Positions 41,672-52,349 of a stretch of 64,000 bases of DNA are shown one piece after another. Position 1 is the first letter of the stretch, and each line of letters opens with the position of its first letter. The stretch is from Nocardioides litoris. Its GTDB lineage: Bacteria; Actinomycetota; Actinomycetes; Propionibacteriales; Nocardioidaceae. Position numbers and translations under genes: made by a program. Under the pieces are notes generated by a model that was not told the DNA's origin, ran no database searches, and saw nothing but the letters and a program-made list of their open reading frames with translations. The stretch lies in assembly GCF_006346315.1 (NCBI RefSeq), contig NZ_VDMR01000001.1, positions 744,001-808,000 on the forward strand, written 5' to 3'.

Positions 41672-44600
41672 TTGGACCCCGGCGTCGCTGTCGTGCGCTC
41701 CCACGCGTGCACCCGACCGGAAGGCCAGGCCCTGCTCGCACTCGTCCTCGCCCACGGCGTCGCTGCTGCCGTCGCGCCCGGGCTCGTGCGCTGGCTCGGA
41801 CGGCGGGCGTTCGTGGTGCTCGCGCTGGCGCCGCTCGCCGCCGTCGTGTGGGCGGTCGTGCAGGCGCCCGAGGTCCTCGACGGCGGGGTGCTGGTCGAGT
41901 CGACCGCCTGGATCCCCGAGCTCGGGGTCACCCTCGACCTGACCCTCGACGCGCTGCGCTGGCTGATGGTGCTCGTCGTCGCGGGCGTCGGCGTCGTCGT
42001 CCTGGCCTACTGCGCGTGGTACTTCGACGACCCGCCCCGCCGTACGCCGGGCACCCGCGGCAGCGACGAGCCGCTCGGCTCGGGCACCAGCCTGGTCGGG
42101 TTCTCCAGCAGCTTCATCGCCTTCGTCGGCGCGATGCTCGGGCTCGTCCTGGCCGACGACCTGCTGCTGCTGTTCGTCTTCTGGGAGCTGACGACGATCT
42201 CGTCGTTCCTGCTCATCGGCTTCAACCCGGTGCAGCGCAAGAGCCGCCGGGCCGCGGTGCAGGCGCTGCTGGTGACGACGTTCGGCGGCCTGGCCATGCT
42301 CGTCGGCGTCATCGTGCTCGGCGAGGAGGCCGGCTCCTATTCGCTGGCCGCCATCGTGGCCGACCCGCCGAGCGGCACCGCCACCACCGTCGCGGTCTGG
42401 CTGGTGCTGCTGGGGGCGCTGACCAAGTCGGCGATCGTGCCCTTCCAGTTCTGGCTGCCGGGCGCGATGGCCGCGCCCACCCCGGTCAGCGCCTACCTGC
42501 ACGCCGCCTCGATGGTCAAGGCCGGCCTGCTGCTGGTCGCGCTGCTGGTGCCGGCCTTCGCCGACACCCCGGGCTGGCGGCCGGTGCTGCTGACCCTCGG
42601 CGTCGTCACCATGGTCTCGGGCGGCTGGCGGGCCCTGCGCCAGATCGACATCAAGCTGCTGCTGGCCCACGGCACCGTGAGCCAGCTCGGGTTCCTGCTC
42701 GTCATGCTGGCCGCCGGCACCCGCACCGCCGCGCTGGCCGGCGCCGGCCTGGTGCTCGCCCACGCCTTGTTCAAGTCGACCCTGTTCCTCTCCGTCGGCG
42801 TCGTCGACAAGCTCGCCGGCACCCGCGACCTCCACCAGCTCAGCGGCGTCGGCCGCCGGCTGCCCGTGGTCGCGGTCGCCGCGACCCTGGCCGGGCTCTC
42901 GATGGCCGGGCTGCCGCCCCTGGTCGGGTTCCTGGCAAAGGAGACCATGTGGGCCGGGCTGCTGGAGCTGACCGAGGCCGGCAACACCGCCGGCGTCGCC
43001 CCCTGGGCGGGCTGGCTGCTCGTCGTCGGCGTGCTCGTCGGCTCGACCTTCACCGTCGGCTACACCGCCCGCTTCCTGTGGGGCGCGTTCGCGGCCAAGC
43101 CGGGCGTCGCCGCCACCGAGGTCAAGCCCCTGGCGGCGCCGTTCGCGGCCGGGCCCGCGCTGCTGGCCCTCGCCGGTCTCGGGCTCGGCTTCGCCGGCCA
43201 CGCCCTCACCTCCGCCCTCACGCCGTACGCCGACCAGCTGGCCGAGGCGCCCGGGCCCGACGCCAAGGGCGAGTACCTCGCGCTGTGGCACGGCCTCGAG
43301 CTGCCGCTCGCGCTGTCGGCGGCCACGGTCGTGGCCGGGCTGGCGCTGTTCGCGGTGCGTGAGCCGTTCTGCCGCTTCCAGCAGCGCGTGGAGCTGCCGG
43401 TCTCGGGCACCCAGGCCTACCGCGAGGTCCTGCGCGTCGTCGACCGCACCGCCGTCGAGGTCACCGGCACGGTGCAGCGCGGCTCGGCCTCGGCCTACCT
43501 CGCGATCATCCTGCTCGTCGTGGCGGCCGGCCCCGGCACCGCGCTCGTCCTGGCCCTGGTCGACGGCCCCGAGCTGCGCGTCTACGCCTGGGACTCCTGG
43601 GGCCAGCCGGTGGTCGGGCTCGTGATGGCCGCGGCGGCGCTGTTCACCGTGCGCTCGCGCCGCCGCCTGCGGGCCTTCGTGCTGGCCGGCATCACCGGCT
43701 ACGGCTGCGCCCTGCTCTTCGTGCTGCACGGCGCCCCCGACATCGCGCTCACCCAGGTGCTGGTCGAGACCGTGACCCTCGTGGTCATCGTGCTCGTGCT
43801 GCGCCGGCTGCCCGACTACTTCACCGACCGCCGCCTGCGCCCCACCCGCTACCTGCGGATGGCGCTGGCCGCGGTCATCGGCGCGGCCACCACGGGCTTC
43901 CTGGTCGTCGCCGGCAGCTCGCGGTCGGTGGAGTCGATCTCCGCGCGCTTCGCCCAGGCCGCCTACGACTTCGGCTACGGCAAGAACGTCGTCAACGTGA
44001 CCCTGGTCGACATCCGCGCCTGGGACACCTTCGGCGAGATCTCGGTCGTCGTCGTCGCGGCCACCGGCGTGGCCAGCCTGATCTTCCTCGACACCCGCAG
44101 CGCCGGCGTACGCCGCCTGGCCGACGCCGACCCGCGCACCACCGAGATGCACACCGCCGAGCGGGAGCGGCCGACCCGGTCGTGGCTGCCGGCGCCGGCG
44201 ACCATGAGCCCCGACCGCCGCTCGATCGTCTTCGAGGTCGTCACCCGGCTGGTCTTCCACAGCATCCTGGTCTTCTCGCTCTACCTGCTGCTCGCGGGCC
44301 ACAACCTGCCCGGCGGCGGCTTCGCGGCCGGCATGGTCGCGGGCCTGGCGCTGATGGTGCGCTACCTCGCCGGCGGCCGCTACGAGCTGGCCGAGGCCCT
44401 GCCCGTCGACGCGGGCGTGCTCATCGGGGCGGGCCTGTTCGTGGCCGCGGTGTCGGGACTGGGGCCGACGGCGTTCGGTGGCGAGGTGCTCCAGACCGCC
44501 GACGTGTACGTCGGCATCCCGCTGCTGGGCGAGCTGCACCTGGTGTCCTCGGTCGGGTTCGACATCGGGGTCTACCTCGTGGTCGTCGGCCTCGTGCTCG

Positions 44601-44707
44601 ACCTGCTGCGCACCTTCGGGGCGCGGCTCGACCGTCAGCTCCTCCGCGCCCAGCGCGGCGACGACGAGGGCGCCGAGATGGGCGTGACCGAGGAGGTGCG
44701 GGCCTGA
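41672..44707 (+). CDS. mrpA: Mrp Na+/H+ antiporter subunit A with fused subunit B
   Basis: 1011 residues; the TTG at 41672 is the furthest in-frame start, and a GTG at 41693 would be 7 residues shorter. The N-terminal ~650 residues are the NuoL-like proton-translocating domain: LLLFVFWELTTISSFLLIGF, LLGALTKSAIVPFQFWLPGA, MAAPTPVSAYLHAASMVKAG (conserved Glu, Lys and His of the channel). The C-terminal ~140 residues are the MnhB domain (FHSILVFSLYLLLAGHNLPG). Fusion of A and B is usual in actinobacteria. The complex exports Na+ for H+ and supports pH and salt tolerance. First of six coupled genes. Confidence 0.94.
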   Translation: MDPGVAVVRSHACTRPEGQALLALVLAHGVAAAVAPGLVRWLGRRAFVVLALAPLAAVVWAVVQAPEVLDGGVLVESTAWIPELGVTLDLTLDALRWLMVLVVAGVGVVVLAYCAWYFDDPPRRTPGTRGSDEPLGSGTSLVGFSSSFIAFVGAMLGLVLADDLLLLFVFWELTTISSFLLIGFNPVQRKSRRAAVQALLVTTFGGLAMLVGVIVLGEEAGSYSLAAIVADPPSGTATTVAVWLVLLGALTKSAIVPFQFWLPGAMAAPTPVSAYLHAASMVKAGLLLVALLVPAFADTPGWRPVLLTLGVVTMVSGGWRALRQIDIKLLLAHGTVSQLGFLLVMLAAGTRTAALAGAGLVLAHALFKSTLFLSVGVVDKLAGTRDLHQLSGVGRRLPVVAVAATLAGLSMAGLPPLVGFLAKETMWAGLLELTEAGNTAGVAPWAGWLLVVGVLVGSTFTVGYTARFLWGAFAAKPGVAATEVKPLAAPFAAGPALLALAGLGLGFAGHALTSALTPYADQLAEAPGPDAKGEYLALWHGLELPLALSAATVVAGLALFAVREPFCRFQQRVELPVSGTQAYREVLRVVDRTAVEVTGTVQRGSASAYLAIILLVVAAGPGTALVLALVDGPELRVYAWDSWGQPVVGLVMAAAALFTVRSRRRLRAFVLAGITGYGCALLFVLHGAPDIALTQVLVETVTLVVIVLVLRRLPDYFTDRRLRPTRYLRMALAAVIGAATTGFLVVAGSSRSVESISARFAQAAYDFGYGKNVVNVTLVDIRAWDTFGEISVVVVAATGVASLIFLDTRSAGVRRLADADPRTTEMHTAERERPTRSWLPAPATMSPDRRSIVFEVVTRLVFHSILVFSLYLLLAGHNLPGGGFAAGMVAGLALMVRYLAGGRYELAEALPVDAGVLIGAGLFVAAVSGLGPTAFGGEVLQTADVYVGIPLLGELHLVSSVGFDIGVYLVVVGLVLDLLRTFGARLDRQLLRAQRGDDEGAEMGVTEEVRA

Positions 44708-45141
44708 TGGAGGTCAACCTCACCCTCGCGGTGGTCGCCGGCGGCCTGGTCGGCTGCGGCGCCTACCTGCTGCTCGAGCGCAGCCTGACCCGCGTGCTGG
44801 CCGGTCTGGTCCTGCTCGGCAACGGCGTCAACGTCGCCATCCTCTCCACCGGGGGCGGCGCCGGCGAGGCGGCGTTCTACGGGTCGGCGGCGCCGGAGGA
44901 CATGTCCGACCCGCTGCCCCAGGCGATGGTGCTCACCGCCATCGTGATCACCCTCGGCACGGTGGCCTTCCTGCTGGCCATGGCCCACCGCAGCTGGCAG
45001 CTCACCGGCCACGACGACGTCCAGGACGACACCGAGGACGCCCGCATCCGCCGGCTCGCGGTCGACGACGCCAGCTCGGAGAGCTACGGCCTGACCACCG
45101 ACGGCCAAGACGACGACGACGAACGGGAGGAGGGGGAGTGA
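44707..45141 (+). CDS. mrpC: Mrp antiporter subunit C (NuoK-like)
   Basis: 144 residues; ATG overlaps the preceding TGA by one base. Three membrane helices: TLAVVAGGLVGCGAYLLLER, TRVLAGLVLLGNGVNVAILS and PQAMVLTAIVITLGTVAFLL, the NuoK/MnhC pattern. The ~50-residue acidic C-terminal tail (DDVQDDTEDARIRRLAVDDA) is longer than in many homologues. Confidence 0.95.
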   Translation: MEVNLTLAVVAGGLVGCGAYLLLERSLTRVLAGLVLLGNGVNVAILSTGGGAGEAAFYGSAAPEDMSDPLPQAMVLTAIVITLGTVAFLLAMAHRSWQLTGHDDVQDDTEDARIRRLAVDDASSESYGLTTDGQDDDDEREEGE

Positions 45142-46826
45142 CGACCGCCAGCCTGCTCGTGCCGCTGCCCGTGATCCTGCCCCTGCTGGGCTCCGGCGCG
45201 GCGCTGATGCTGTTCCGCTACCCCCGCGCCCAGCGCGCGGTGAGCGTGGTCGTGCTGGTCGCCGTGGTGGCGGTCGCGGCCGTGCTGCTCGTCGTGGCCG
45301 ACCGCGAGGGCCCGCAGGTGGTCTGGCTCGGGGGCTGGGTCGACCTCGGCGTCGCCCTCGTCGCCGACCGCCTCGCCGCGCTCATGCTGCTCGTCTCGGC
45401 GGTCGTGACCCTGGCGGTGCTCCTGTACTCCCTCGGGCAGGGCATCTCCGACAGCGACCGCTCCGCGCCCGTCTCGATCTACCACCCGACGTTCCTCACC
45501 CTGGTCGCGGGCGTGAGCAACGCCTTCCTGGCCGGCGACCTGTTCAACCTGTTCGTCAGCTTCGAGATCCTGCTCTTCGCCAGCTACGTGCTGCTCACGC
45601 TGGGTGGCACCGAGGGCCGCATCCGGGCCGGCACGATCTACGTGGTCGTCAACGTGCTGTCCTCGATGCTGTTCCTGGTCTCGATCGCCGCCGTGTACGC
45701 CGCGGTCGGCACCCTCAACCTGGCCCAGATCGCCACCCGGCTCGACGACCTGCCCGCCTCGACGTCGTTGATGCTGCACCTGCTGCTGCTGGTGACGTTC
45801 TCGATCAAGGCGGCGGTCTTCCCGCTCTCGCTGTGGCTGCCCGACAGCTACCCGACCGCGCCCGCGCCGGTCACCGCCGTCTTCGCGGGCCTGCTCACCA
45901 AGGTCGGCGTCTACGCGATCATCCGCACCGAGACGCTGCTCTTCCCCGGCGGCGACCTCGCGCTGCTGCTCATGGTCGTCGCGGGGGTCTCGATGGTCAT
46001 CGGCATCCTGGGCGCGATCGCCCAGTCCGACGTCAAGCGGCTGCTGTCGTTCACCCTGGTCAGCCACATCGGCTACATGATCTTCGGCATCGGCCTCGGC
46101 ACCGTCGGGGGCTACTCCGGCGCGATCTTCTACGTCGCCCACCACATCACCATCCAGACCGCGCTCTTCCTGGTCATCGGGATGGTCGAGCGCCAGGCCG
46201 GCAGCACCGCCCTGCTCAAGCTCGGCGGCCTGGCCCGCATCTTCCCGCTGCTCGGCCTGCTGTTCTTCGTCGGCGCGATGAACCTGGCCGGCATCCCGCC
46301 GCTCTCGGGCTTCCTCGGCAAGGTCGGGCTGTTCCGCGCCGGCCTCGACGAGGGCGGTCCGCTGGCCCTGACCCTGGTCGGGCTCGGCACCCTGGTCAGC
46401 CTCCTCACCCTGTACGCCGTGGCCAAGACCTGGTCGCTGGCCTTCTGGCGCTCCCCGCAGGAGGCGCACGCGATGGCCCAGGAGCTGGCCGACGCCGACG
46501 CCGAGGGGGCCGAGGCCGGCACCCGCCCGGGCCGCCGTCGGCAGGTGCGCATGCACGCCGCGTCGTACCACGCGGGCGACCTGGCCCAGGCAGGCTCGAT
46601 CCTCGACGACGACTCGCCCGACCGCGACCTCCACCAGCGCATCGAGGCCGACGGCCTGCCGCCGCGGCTGCCCTGGCTGATGACCGTGCCGGCGACCGCG
46701 CTGGTGGCGGTGAGCGTGGCCCTGACCGTGGTGGCCGGCCCGTTGTACGGCTTCACCGGCCGCGCCGCCGACGACCTGGTCGCCCGCACGCCCTACCTCG
46801 AGGCCGTCGCGGAGGCCGCCGGATGA
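45138..46826 (+). CDS. mrpD: Mrp antiporter subunit D (NuoM/N-like)
   Basis: 562 residues, GTG overlapping mrpC by 4 bases. About 14 membrane helices with channel signatures NLFVSFEILLFASYVLLTLG, SIKAAVFPLSLWLPDSYPTA and SDVKRLLSFTLVSHIGYMIF (conserved Lys and Glu). A polar insertion near residues 440-510 (HAMAQELADADAEGAEAGTR) lies between the last helices. Proton-translocating subunit of the Mrp complex. Confidence 0.95.
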   Translation: MTTASLLVPLPVILPLLGSGAALMLFRYPRAQRAVSVVVLVAVVAVAAVLLVVADREGPQVVWLGGWVDLGVALVADRLAALMLLVSAVVTLAVLLYSLGQGISDSDRSAPVSIYHPTFLTLVAGVSNAFLAGDLFNLFVSFEILLFASYVLLTLGGTEGRIRAGTIYVVVNVLSSMLFLVSIAAVYAAVGTLNLAQIATRLDDLPASTSLMLHLLLLVTFSIKAAVFPLSLWLPDSYPTAPAPVTAVFAGLLTKVGVYAIIRTETLLFPGGDLALLLMVVAGVSMVIGILGAIAQSDVKRLLSFTLVSHIGYMIFGIGLGTVGGYSGAIFYVAHHITIQTALFLVIGMVERQAGSTALLKLGGLARIFPLLGLLFFVGAMNLAGIPPLSGFLGKVGLFRAGLDEGGPLALTLVGLGTLVSLLTLYAVAKTWSLAFWRSPQEAHAMAQELADADAEGAEAGTRPGRRRQVRMHAASYHAGDLAQAGSILDDDSPDRDLHQRIEADGLPPRLPWLMTVPATALVAVSVALTVVAGPLYGFTGRAADDLVARTPYLEAVAEAAG

Positions 46827-47410
46827 GCGCCACCGGACGGAGCCCGCGCCGGCCCACCACCGTCACGATGTCCGCCAAGCGGCGGGTGCAGTGGCCGATG
46901 GTCGTCTGGATGACGCTGGTGTGGTGGGTGCTGTGGGGCACCTGGTCGGCGATGTCGCTGGTCGGCGGGGTCGTGGTCGCGGTGCTGGCGCTGCTGGCCT
47001 TCCCGCTGCCGCCGCTCGACCTCGAGGTGCGGGTGCGGCCGCTGGGGGCGCTGCGGCTGGTCGTTCGCTTCCTGTGGGACGTCGTCGTGGCCAGCCTGCA
47101 GGTCGCCTGGACCGTGCTCCGCCCGCCGCCCGAGCTGCGCAACGCCGTCGTCCGGGTGCCGCTGCGCAGTGACTCCGAGCTCGTCCTCGTGCTCGTGGCC
47201 GAGCTGACCTCGCTCGTGCCCGGCAGCGTCGTGGTCGAGGTGCGCCGGAGCGCGGCCATCCTGTTCCTGCACGTGCTCGACGTCGGCATGGGTGACGCCG
47301 ACGAGATCGCCGAGCGGGTGCGCCAGCAGGTCTGGGCGCAGGAGCAGCGGGTGCTCGACGCGCTGGCCACCCGGCCCGCCGCCGCCACCCGGTCGTCGGA
47401 GGCGGCGTGA
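46823..47410 (+). CDS. mrpE: Mrp antiporter subunit E
   Basis: 195 residues, ATG overlapping the mrpD stop. Two or three N-terminal membrane segments (WPMVVWMTLVWWVLWGTWSA and SLVGGVVVAVLALLAFPLPP) and a cytoplasmic domain with PLRSDSELVLVLVAELTSLV and PGSVVVEV, the MnhE signature. The N-terminal 25 residues are a basic extension. Confidence 0.94.
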   Translation: MSATGRSPRRPTTVTMSAKRRVQWPMVVWMTLVWWVLWGTWSAMSLVGGVVVAVLALLAFPLPPLDLEVRVRPLGALRLVVRFLWDVVVASLQVAWTVLRPPPELRNAVVRVPLRSDSELVLVLVAELTSLVPGSVVVEVRRSAAILFLHVLDVGMGDADEIAERVRQQVWAQEQRVLDALATRPAAATRSSEAA

Positions 47411-47715
47411 ACGCCCTCGTCGTGGTGTCGGGGGCCGTGCTGGGCCTGGCCGCCCTGCTCGTCACGGTCCGCATCGTCCTCGGTCCGACCATGCTCGACC
47501 GCGCCATCTCCTTCGACGTGGTCGTGGCGATCTCGATCGCGGCCATCGCCCTCGACGCGGTCGCCCGGCGGACGGCGGAGAACCTGCCGCTGATGCTCGT
47601 CGCCACCCTGCTCGGCTTCGTCGGGTCGGTCAGCGTCGCGCGGTTCAGCCCTGGCAGCGACGTCGTCGACGGCGAGGGCGACGACGGCGACGACCCGGGG
47701 GAGGGGCAGCCATGA
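47407..47715 (+). CDS. mrpF: Mrp antiporter subunit F
   Basis: 102 residues, GTG with 4-base overlap. Three membrane helices with RIVLGPTMLDRAISFDVVVA, a conserved MnhF stretch containing an intramembrane Asp. The C-terminus is acidic (SDVVDGEGDDGDDPGEGQP). Confidence 0.94.
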   Translation: MNALVVVSGAVLGLAALLVTVRIVLGPTMLDRAISFDVVVAISIAAIALDAVARRTAENLPLMLVATLLGFVGSVSVARFSPGSDVVDGEGDDGDDPGEGQP

Positions 47716-48095
47716 GCGTGGGCGAGGTCTGCGACCTGGCCGGGGGCGTCCTGCTGCTGCTCGGCGCGCTGCTCGGCCTGGTGGCCGCGATCGGCGTCGT
47801 ACGCCTGCCCGACGTGCTGACCCGGATGCACGCGGCGACCAAGCCGCAGGTGCTCGGGCTCATGCTGGTGGTGGCGGGCATGTCGCTGGTGCTGCGCGAC
47901 GTATCAGTCGTGGCGCTGGGGGTGTTGGTCGTGCTGGCCCAGATGGTCACCGCGCCGGTCGCGGCCCACATGGTCGGGCGCGCGTCCTACCGGGCCGGCC
48001 AGATCGACGACGAGCTGCTCGTCGTCGACGAGCTCACCGGCGAGGTCGAGCCCGCCGCGCAGGACGGCACCCCTGAGGTCGACCCGCCGCGCTGA
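47712..48095 (+). CDS. mrpG: Mrp antiporter subunit G
   Basis: 127 residues, ATG overlapping mrpF by 4 bases. Three membrane helices with the MnhG signature GVVRLPDVLTRMHAATKPQV. Last gene of the Mrp operon; the acidic tail ends 22 bases before the MFS gene. Confidence 0.94.
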   Translation: MSVGEVCDLAGGVLLLLGALLGLVAAIGVVRLPDVLTRMHAATKPQVLGLMLVVAGMSLVLRDVSVVALGVLVVLAQMVTAPVAAHMVGRASYRAGQIDDELLVVDELTGEVEPAAQDGTPEVDPPR

Positions 48096-48104
48096 GCCCG
48101 GTCC

Positions 48105-48110
48105 TACGCT
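48105..48110 (+). promoter_or_regulatory. -10 hexamer TACGCT of the MFS exporter gene
   Basis: TACGCT followed by 7 bases and the ATG at 48118, between mrpG and the exporter, predicts separate leaderless transcription. It argues against the upstream TTG at 48112 as start. Confidence 0.6.
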
Positions 48111-48117
48111 GTTGCCG

Positions 48118-49761
48118 ATGGCAACCACCGACGACGCCCGCGCGGCCGGCCCCGGCGCCGAGACCGGCGAGTACTCCCACCGCCAGATCCTGACGATCAT
48201 CTCCGGGCTGATGCTCGGGATGTTCCTCGGCGCGCTCGACCAGACGATCGTGAGCACGTCGATCCGCACCATCGCCGACGACCTGCAGGGCCTCTCCCTG
48301 CAGGCGTGGGCGACCACGGCGTACCTCATCACCGCGACGATCACGACGCCGATCTACGGCAAGCTCGGCGACCTGTACGGCCGCAAGCGGCTGTTCATGA
48401 CCGCGATCACGATCTTCGTGGCCGGCTCGGCGCTGTGCTCGTTCGCCACCTCGATGACCACCCTCGCGATCTACCGGGCCGTGCAGGGCCTCGGCGCGGG
48501 CGGCCTGTTCACGCTGATCCTGGCCATCATCGGCGACATCGTCAGCCCGCGGGAGCGGGCGAAGTACACCGGCTACTTCATGGCCGTCTTCGGCACCTCC
48601 AGCGTGCTCGGGCCGCTGGTGGGCGGCTTCCTGGCCGGGCGCGAGGAGCTGCTCGGGCTGACCGGGTGGCGCTGGGTGTTCCTGGTCAACGTGCCGATCG
48701 GCGCGCTGGCCCTCGTCGTGGTGCTGCGCACCCTGCACGTGCACGCCCCGGCGCCGCAGGGCCGGATCCGCATCGACTGGTGGGGCGCCGCCTCGCTCGT
48801 CGTCGCGCTGGTGCCGCTGCTGACGGTGGCCGAGCAGGGGCGGGAGTGGGGATGGACCTCGGGCCGCTCGCTGGCCTGCTTCGCCGTCGGCGCGGTCGGC
48901 CTCGTCGCCTTCGTGATGGCCGAGCGGGCGATGGGCGACGCCGCCCTCATCCCGCCGCGGCTCTTCCGCATCCGGGCCGCCGTGGTGACGCTCGGCGCCA
49001 GCATCCTGGTCGGCGTCGCAATGTTCGGCGGCATCATGCTGCTCCCGCTCTACATGCAGATCGTGCACGGCGCCTCGCCGACCGAGTCGGGCTTCCTGAT
49101 GCTGCCGATGGTCGTCGGCATGATGACCGCCTCGATCGGCTCGGGGCGCATCATCGCGCGTACCGGCAAGGTGCGGACCTTCCCCATCGTCGGCTCCGCC
49201 ATGGTCACCGCGGCGCTGCTGCTGCTCAGCCTCAGCTCGGCCTCGACCGACCTGGTGTGGGTGATGGCGCCGATGTTCCTGCTCGGGTTGGGCCTGGGCC
49301 AGTGCATGCAGCCGCTGCTGCTGACCATGCAGAGCGCCGTGCCGCCCCGCGAGATCGGCGTGGCCACCAGCTCGGCGACGTTCTTCCGGCAGATCGGCGG
49401 CACCGTCGGCGTCGCGGTGTTCCTCTCGGTGCTCTTCGGCAGCGTGGGCGGCAACATCACCCAGGCCTTCTCCGACCGCGCCGACGACCCGCAGGTGCAG
49501 GCCGCCATGGCCGACCCCGGCTTCACCGACCAGATCGACCGGATCCAGGACGACTCCTCCGGCATCGAGCGGCTGCCCGAGGCGGTGGCGTTCCCGATCA
49601 AGCAGGGCTTTGCCGAGTCGATGGACACCGTCTTCCTGCTGGCCGCCGGCGCCGGCTTCCTGGCCTTCCTCATCCTGCTGCTCATGCCGACCGTCGAGCT
49701 GCGCTCCACCTCGGCCTCCGCGGCCGCGCGGGCCGACGTACCGGCGGCGCCGGAGCCGTAG
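48118..49761 (+). CDS. MFS multidrug exporter, DHA2 (EmrB/QacA) type
   Basis: 547 residues from ATG 48118. Fourteen predicted membrane helices; motif D1 in helix 1 (GMFLGALDQTIVSTSIRTIA), motif A GKLGDLYGRKRLFMTA, motif B region YRAVQGLGAGGLFTLI and motif C GTSSVLGPLVGGFLAG are diagnostic of 14-helix drug/H+ antiporters. A polar extracellular segment (DDPQVQAAMADPGFTDQIDR) precedes the last helix. It probably exports hydrophobic or cationic compounds. No adjacent TetR/MarR regulator. Confidence 0.93.
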   Translation: MATTDDARAAGPGAETGEYSHRQILTIISGLMLGMFLGALDQTIVSTSIRTIADDLQGLSLQAWATTAYLITATITTPIYGKLGDLYGRKRLFMTAITIFVAGSALCSFATSMTTLAIYRAVQGLGAGGLFTLILAIIGDIVSPRERAKYTGYFMAVFGTSSVLGPLVGGFLAGREELLGLTGWRWVFLVNVPIGALALVVVLRTLHVHAPAPQGRIRIDWWGAASLVVALVPLLTVAEQGREWGWTSGRSLACFAVGAVGLVAFVMAERAMGDAALIPPRLFRIRAAVVTLGASILVGVAMFGGIMLLPLYMQIVHGASPTESGFLMLPMVVGMMTASIGSGRIIARTGKVRTFPIVGSAMVTAALLLLSLSSASTDLVWVMAPMFLLGLGLGQCMQPLLLTMQSAVPPREIGVATSSATFFRQIGGTVGVAVFLSVLFGSVGGNITQAFSDRADDPQVQAAMADPGFTDQIDRIQDDSSGIERLPEAVAFPIKQGFAESMDTVFLLAAGAGFLAFLILLLMPTVELRSTSASAAARADVPAAPEP

Positions 49762-49787
49762 GAATCGTCTCGTCAGGGGAGCGCTCG

Positions 49788-49793
49788 TAGGAT
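49788..49793 (+). promoter_or_regulatory. -10 hexamer TAGGAT of the radical SAM gene
   Basis: TAGGAT, 7 bases, ATG at 49801. No Shine-Dalgarno sequence; predicted leaderless transcript. Confidence 0.6.
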
Positions 49794-49800
49794 CGGGCTC

Positions 49801-51786
<1,986 letters not shown>

Positions 51787-52349
51787 CTGCCCGCGCGGGC
51801 TTGCGGCATTCGCTGACGTCGTGAAGTGCGAGAATTGACCCGTGTCAAACCGCTACCCCTGGGACAGGTCGAGCGGACTCTGACGCCGGTTTGCGGGCCC
51901 TGAGCCCCCATGCCGCGAATCGTGGGCGTCGGCGTCGGGCGTCCCGCGTCCGGCGCCCCAAACCATCTAAGGACCCCACCCACGCGCCAGCACTGCCGCG
52001 AACTCGACTCGCCGGTCGAAATGGCTAACCACTTCCGCCGTGCCCGCCGCGGCCGTGCTAATTGGTGTCGACCAATGCCCATGTGCCCATCCGAGGACGC
52101 TTCACGACGGGGCGACGCCGACCTCCTTTGCGACTTGAGCCATGAGGCATTGAAGTTCGTCTGGACCCTAGTTACGTCCTCGGGCAGCTCCTTTGAGAAC
52201 GCCCTCGGCATCGCGCAGCGTTTCAGCACGCCGACACATCGGCTGAGATTCAATTATTTCCTCTGCCTGCCGCGGTCCTATCAGCAGGGTCCACCTGAGC
52301 TTGGCTTCGGCCCGGAAAAGAGACACGGTGTGCTGCGTTTTTACTGCCC
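51787..52349. other. Gene-poor, lower-GC segment at the left end of the inserted region
   Basis: 563 bases between convergent radical SAM and OLD genes. Base composition is visibly more AT-rich than in the flanks from about 52100 onward. On the minus strand a fragment beginning MPRAFSKELPEDVTRV (about 52200) and, in another frame, QVAKEVGVAP faintly recalls the N-terminus of IS3-type OrfA transposases, but frames are broken. No intact gene, tRNA or terminator is recognised. Confidence 0.4.

Noticed and set aside
41225..44539. A 1104-codon minus-strand frame opposite mrpA
   Set aside because: Gln/Arg/Gly-rich shadow of the real mrpA reading frame; no domain motifs and no ribosome-binding site.
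51787..52349. A tRNA gene or att site as integration target next to the radical SAM gene
   Set aside because: No cloverleaf-like sequence, no duplicated end of the radical SAM gene and no integrase gene were seen.
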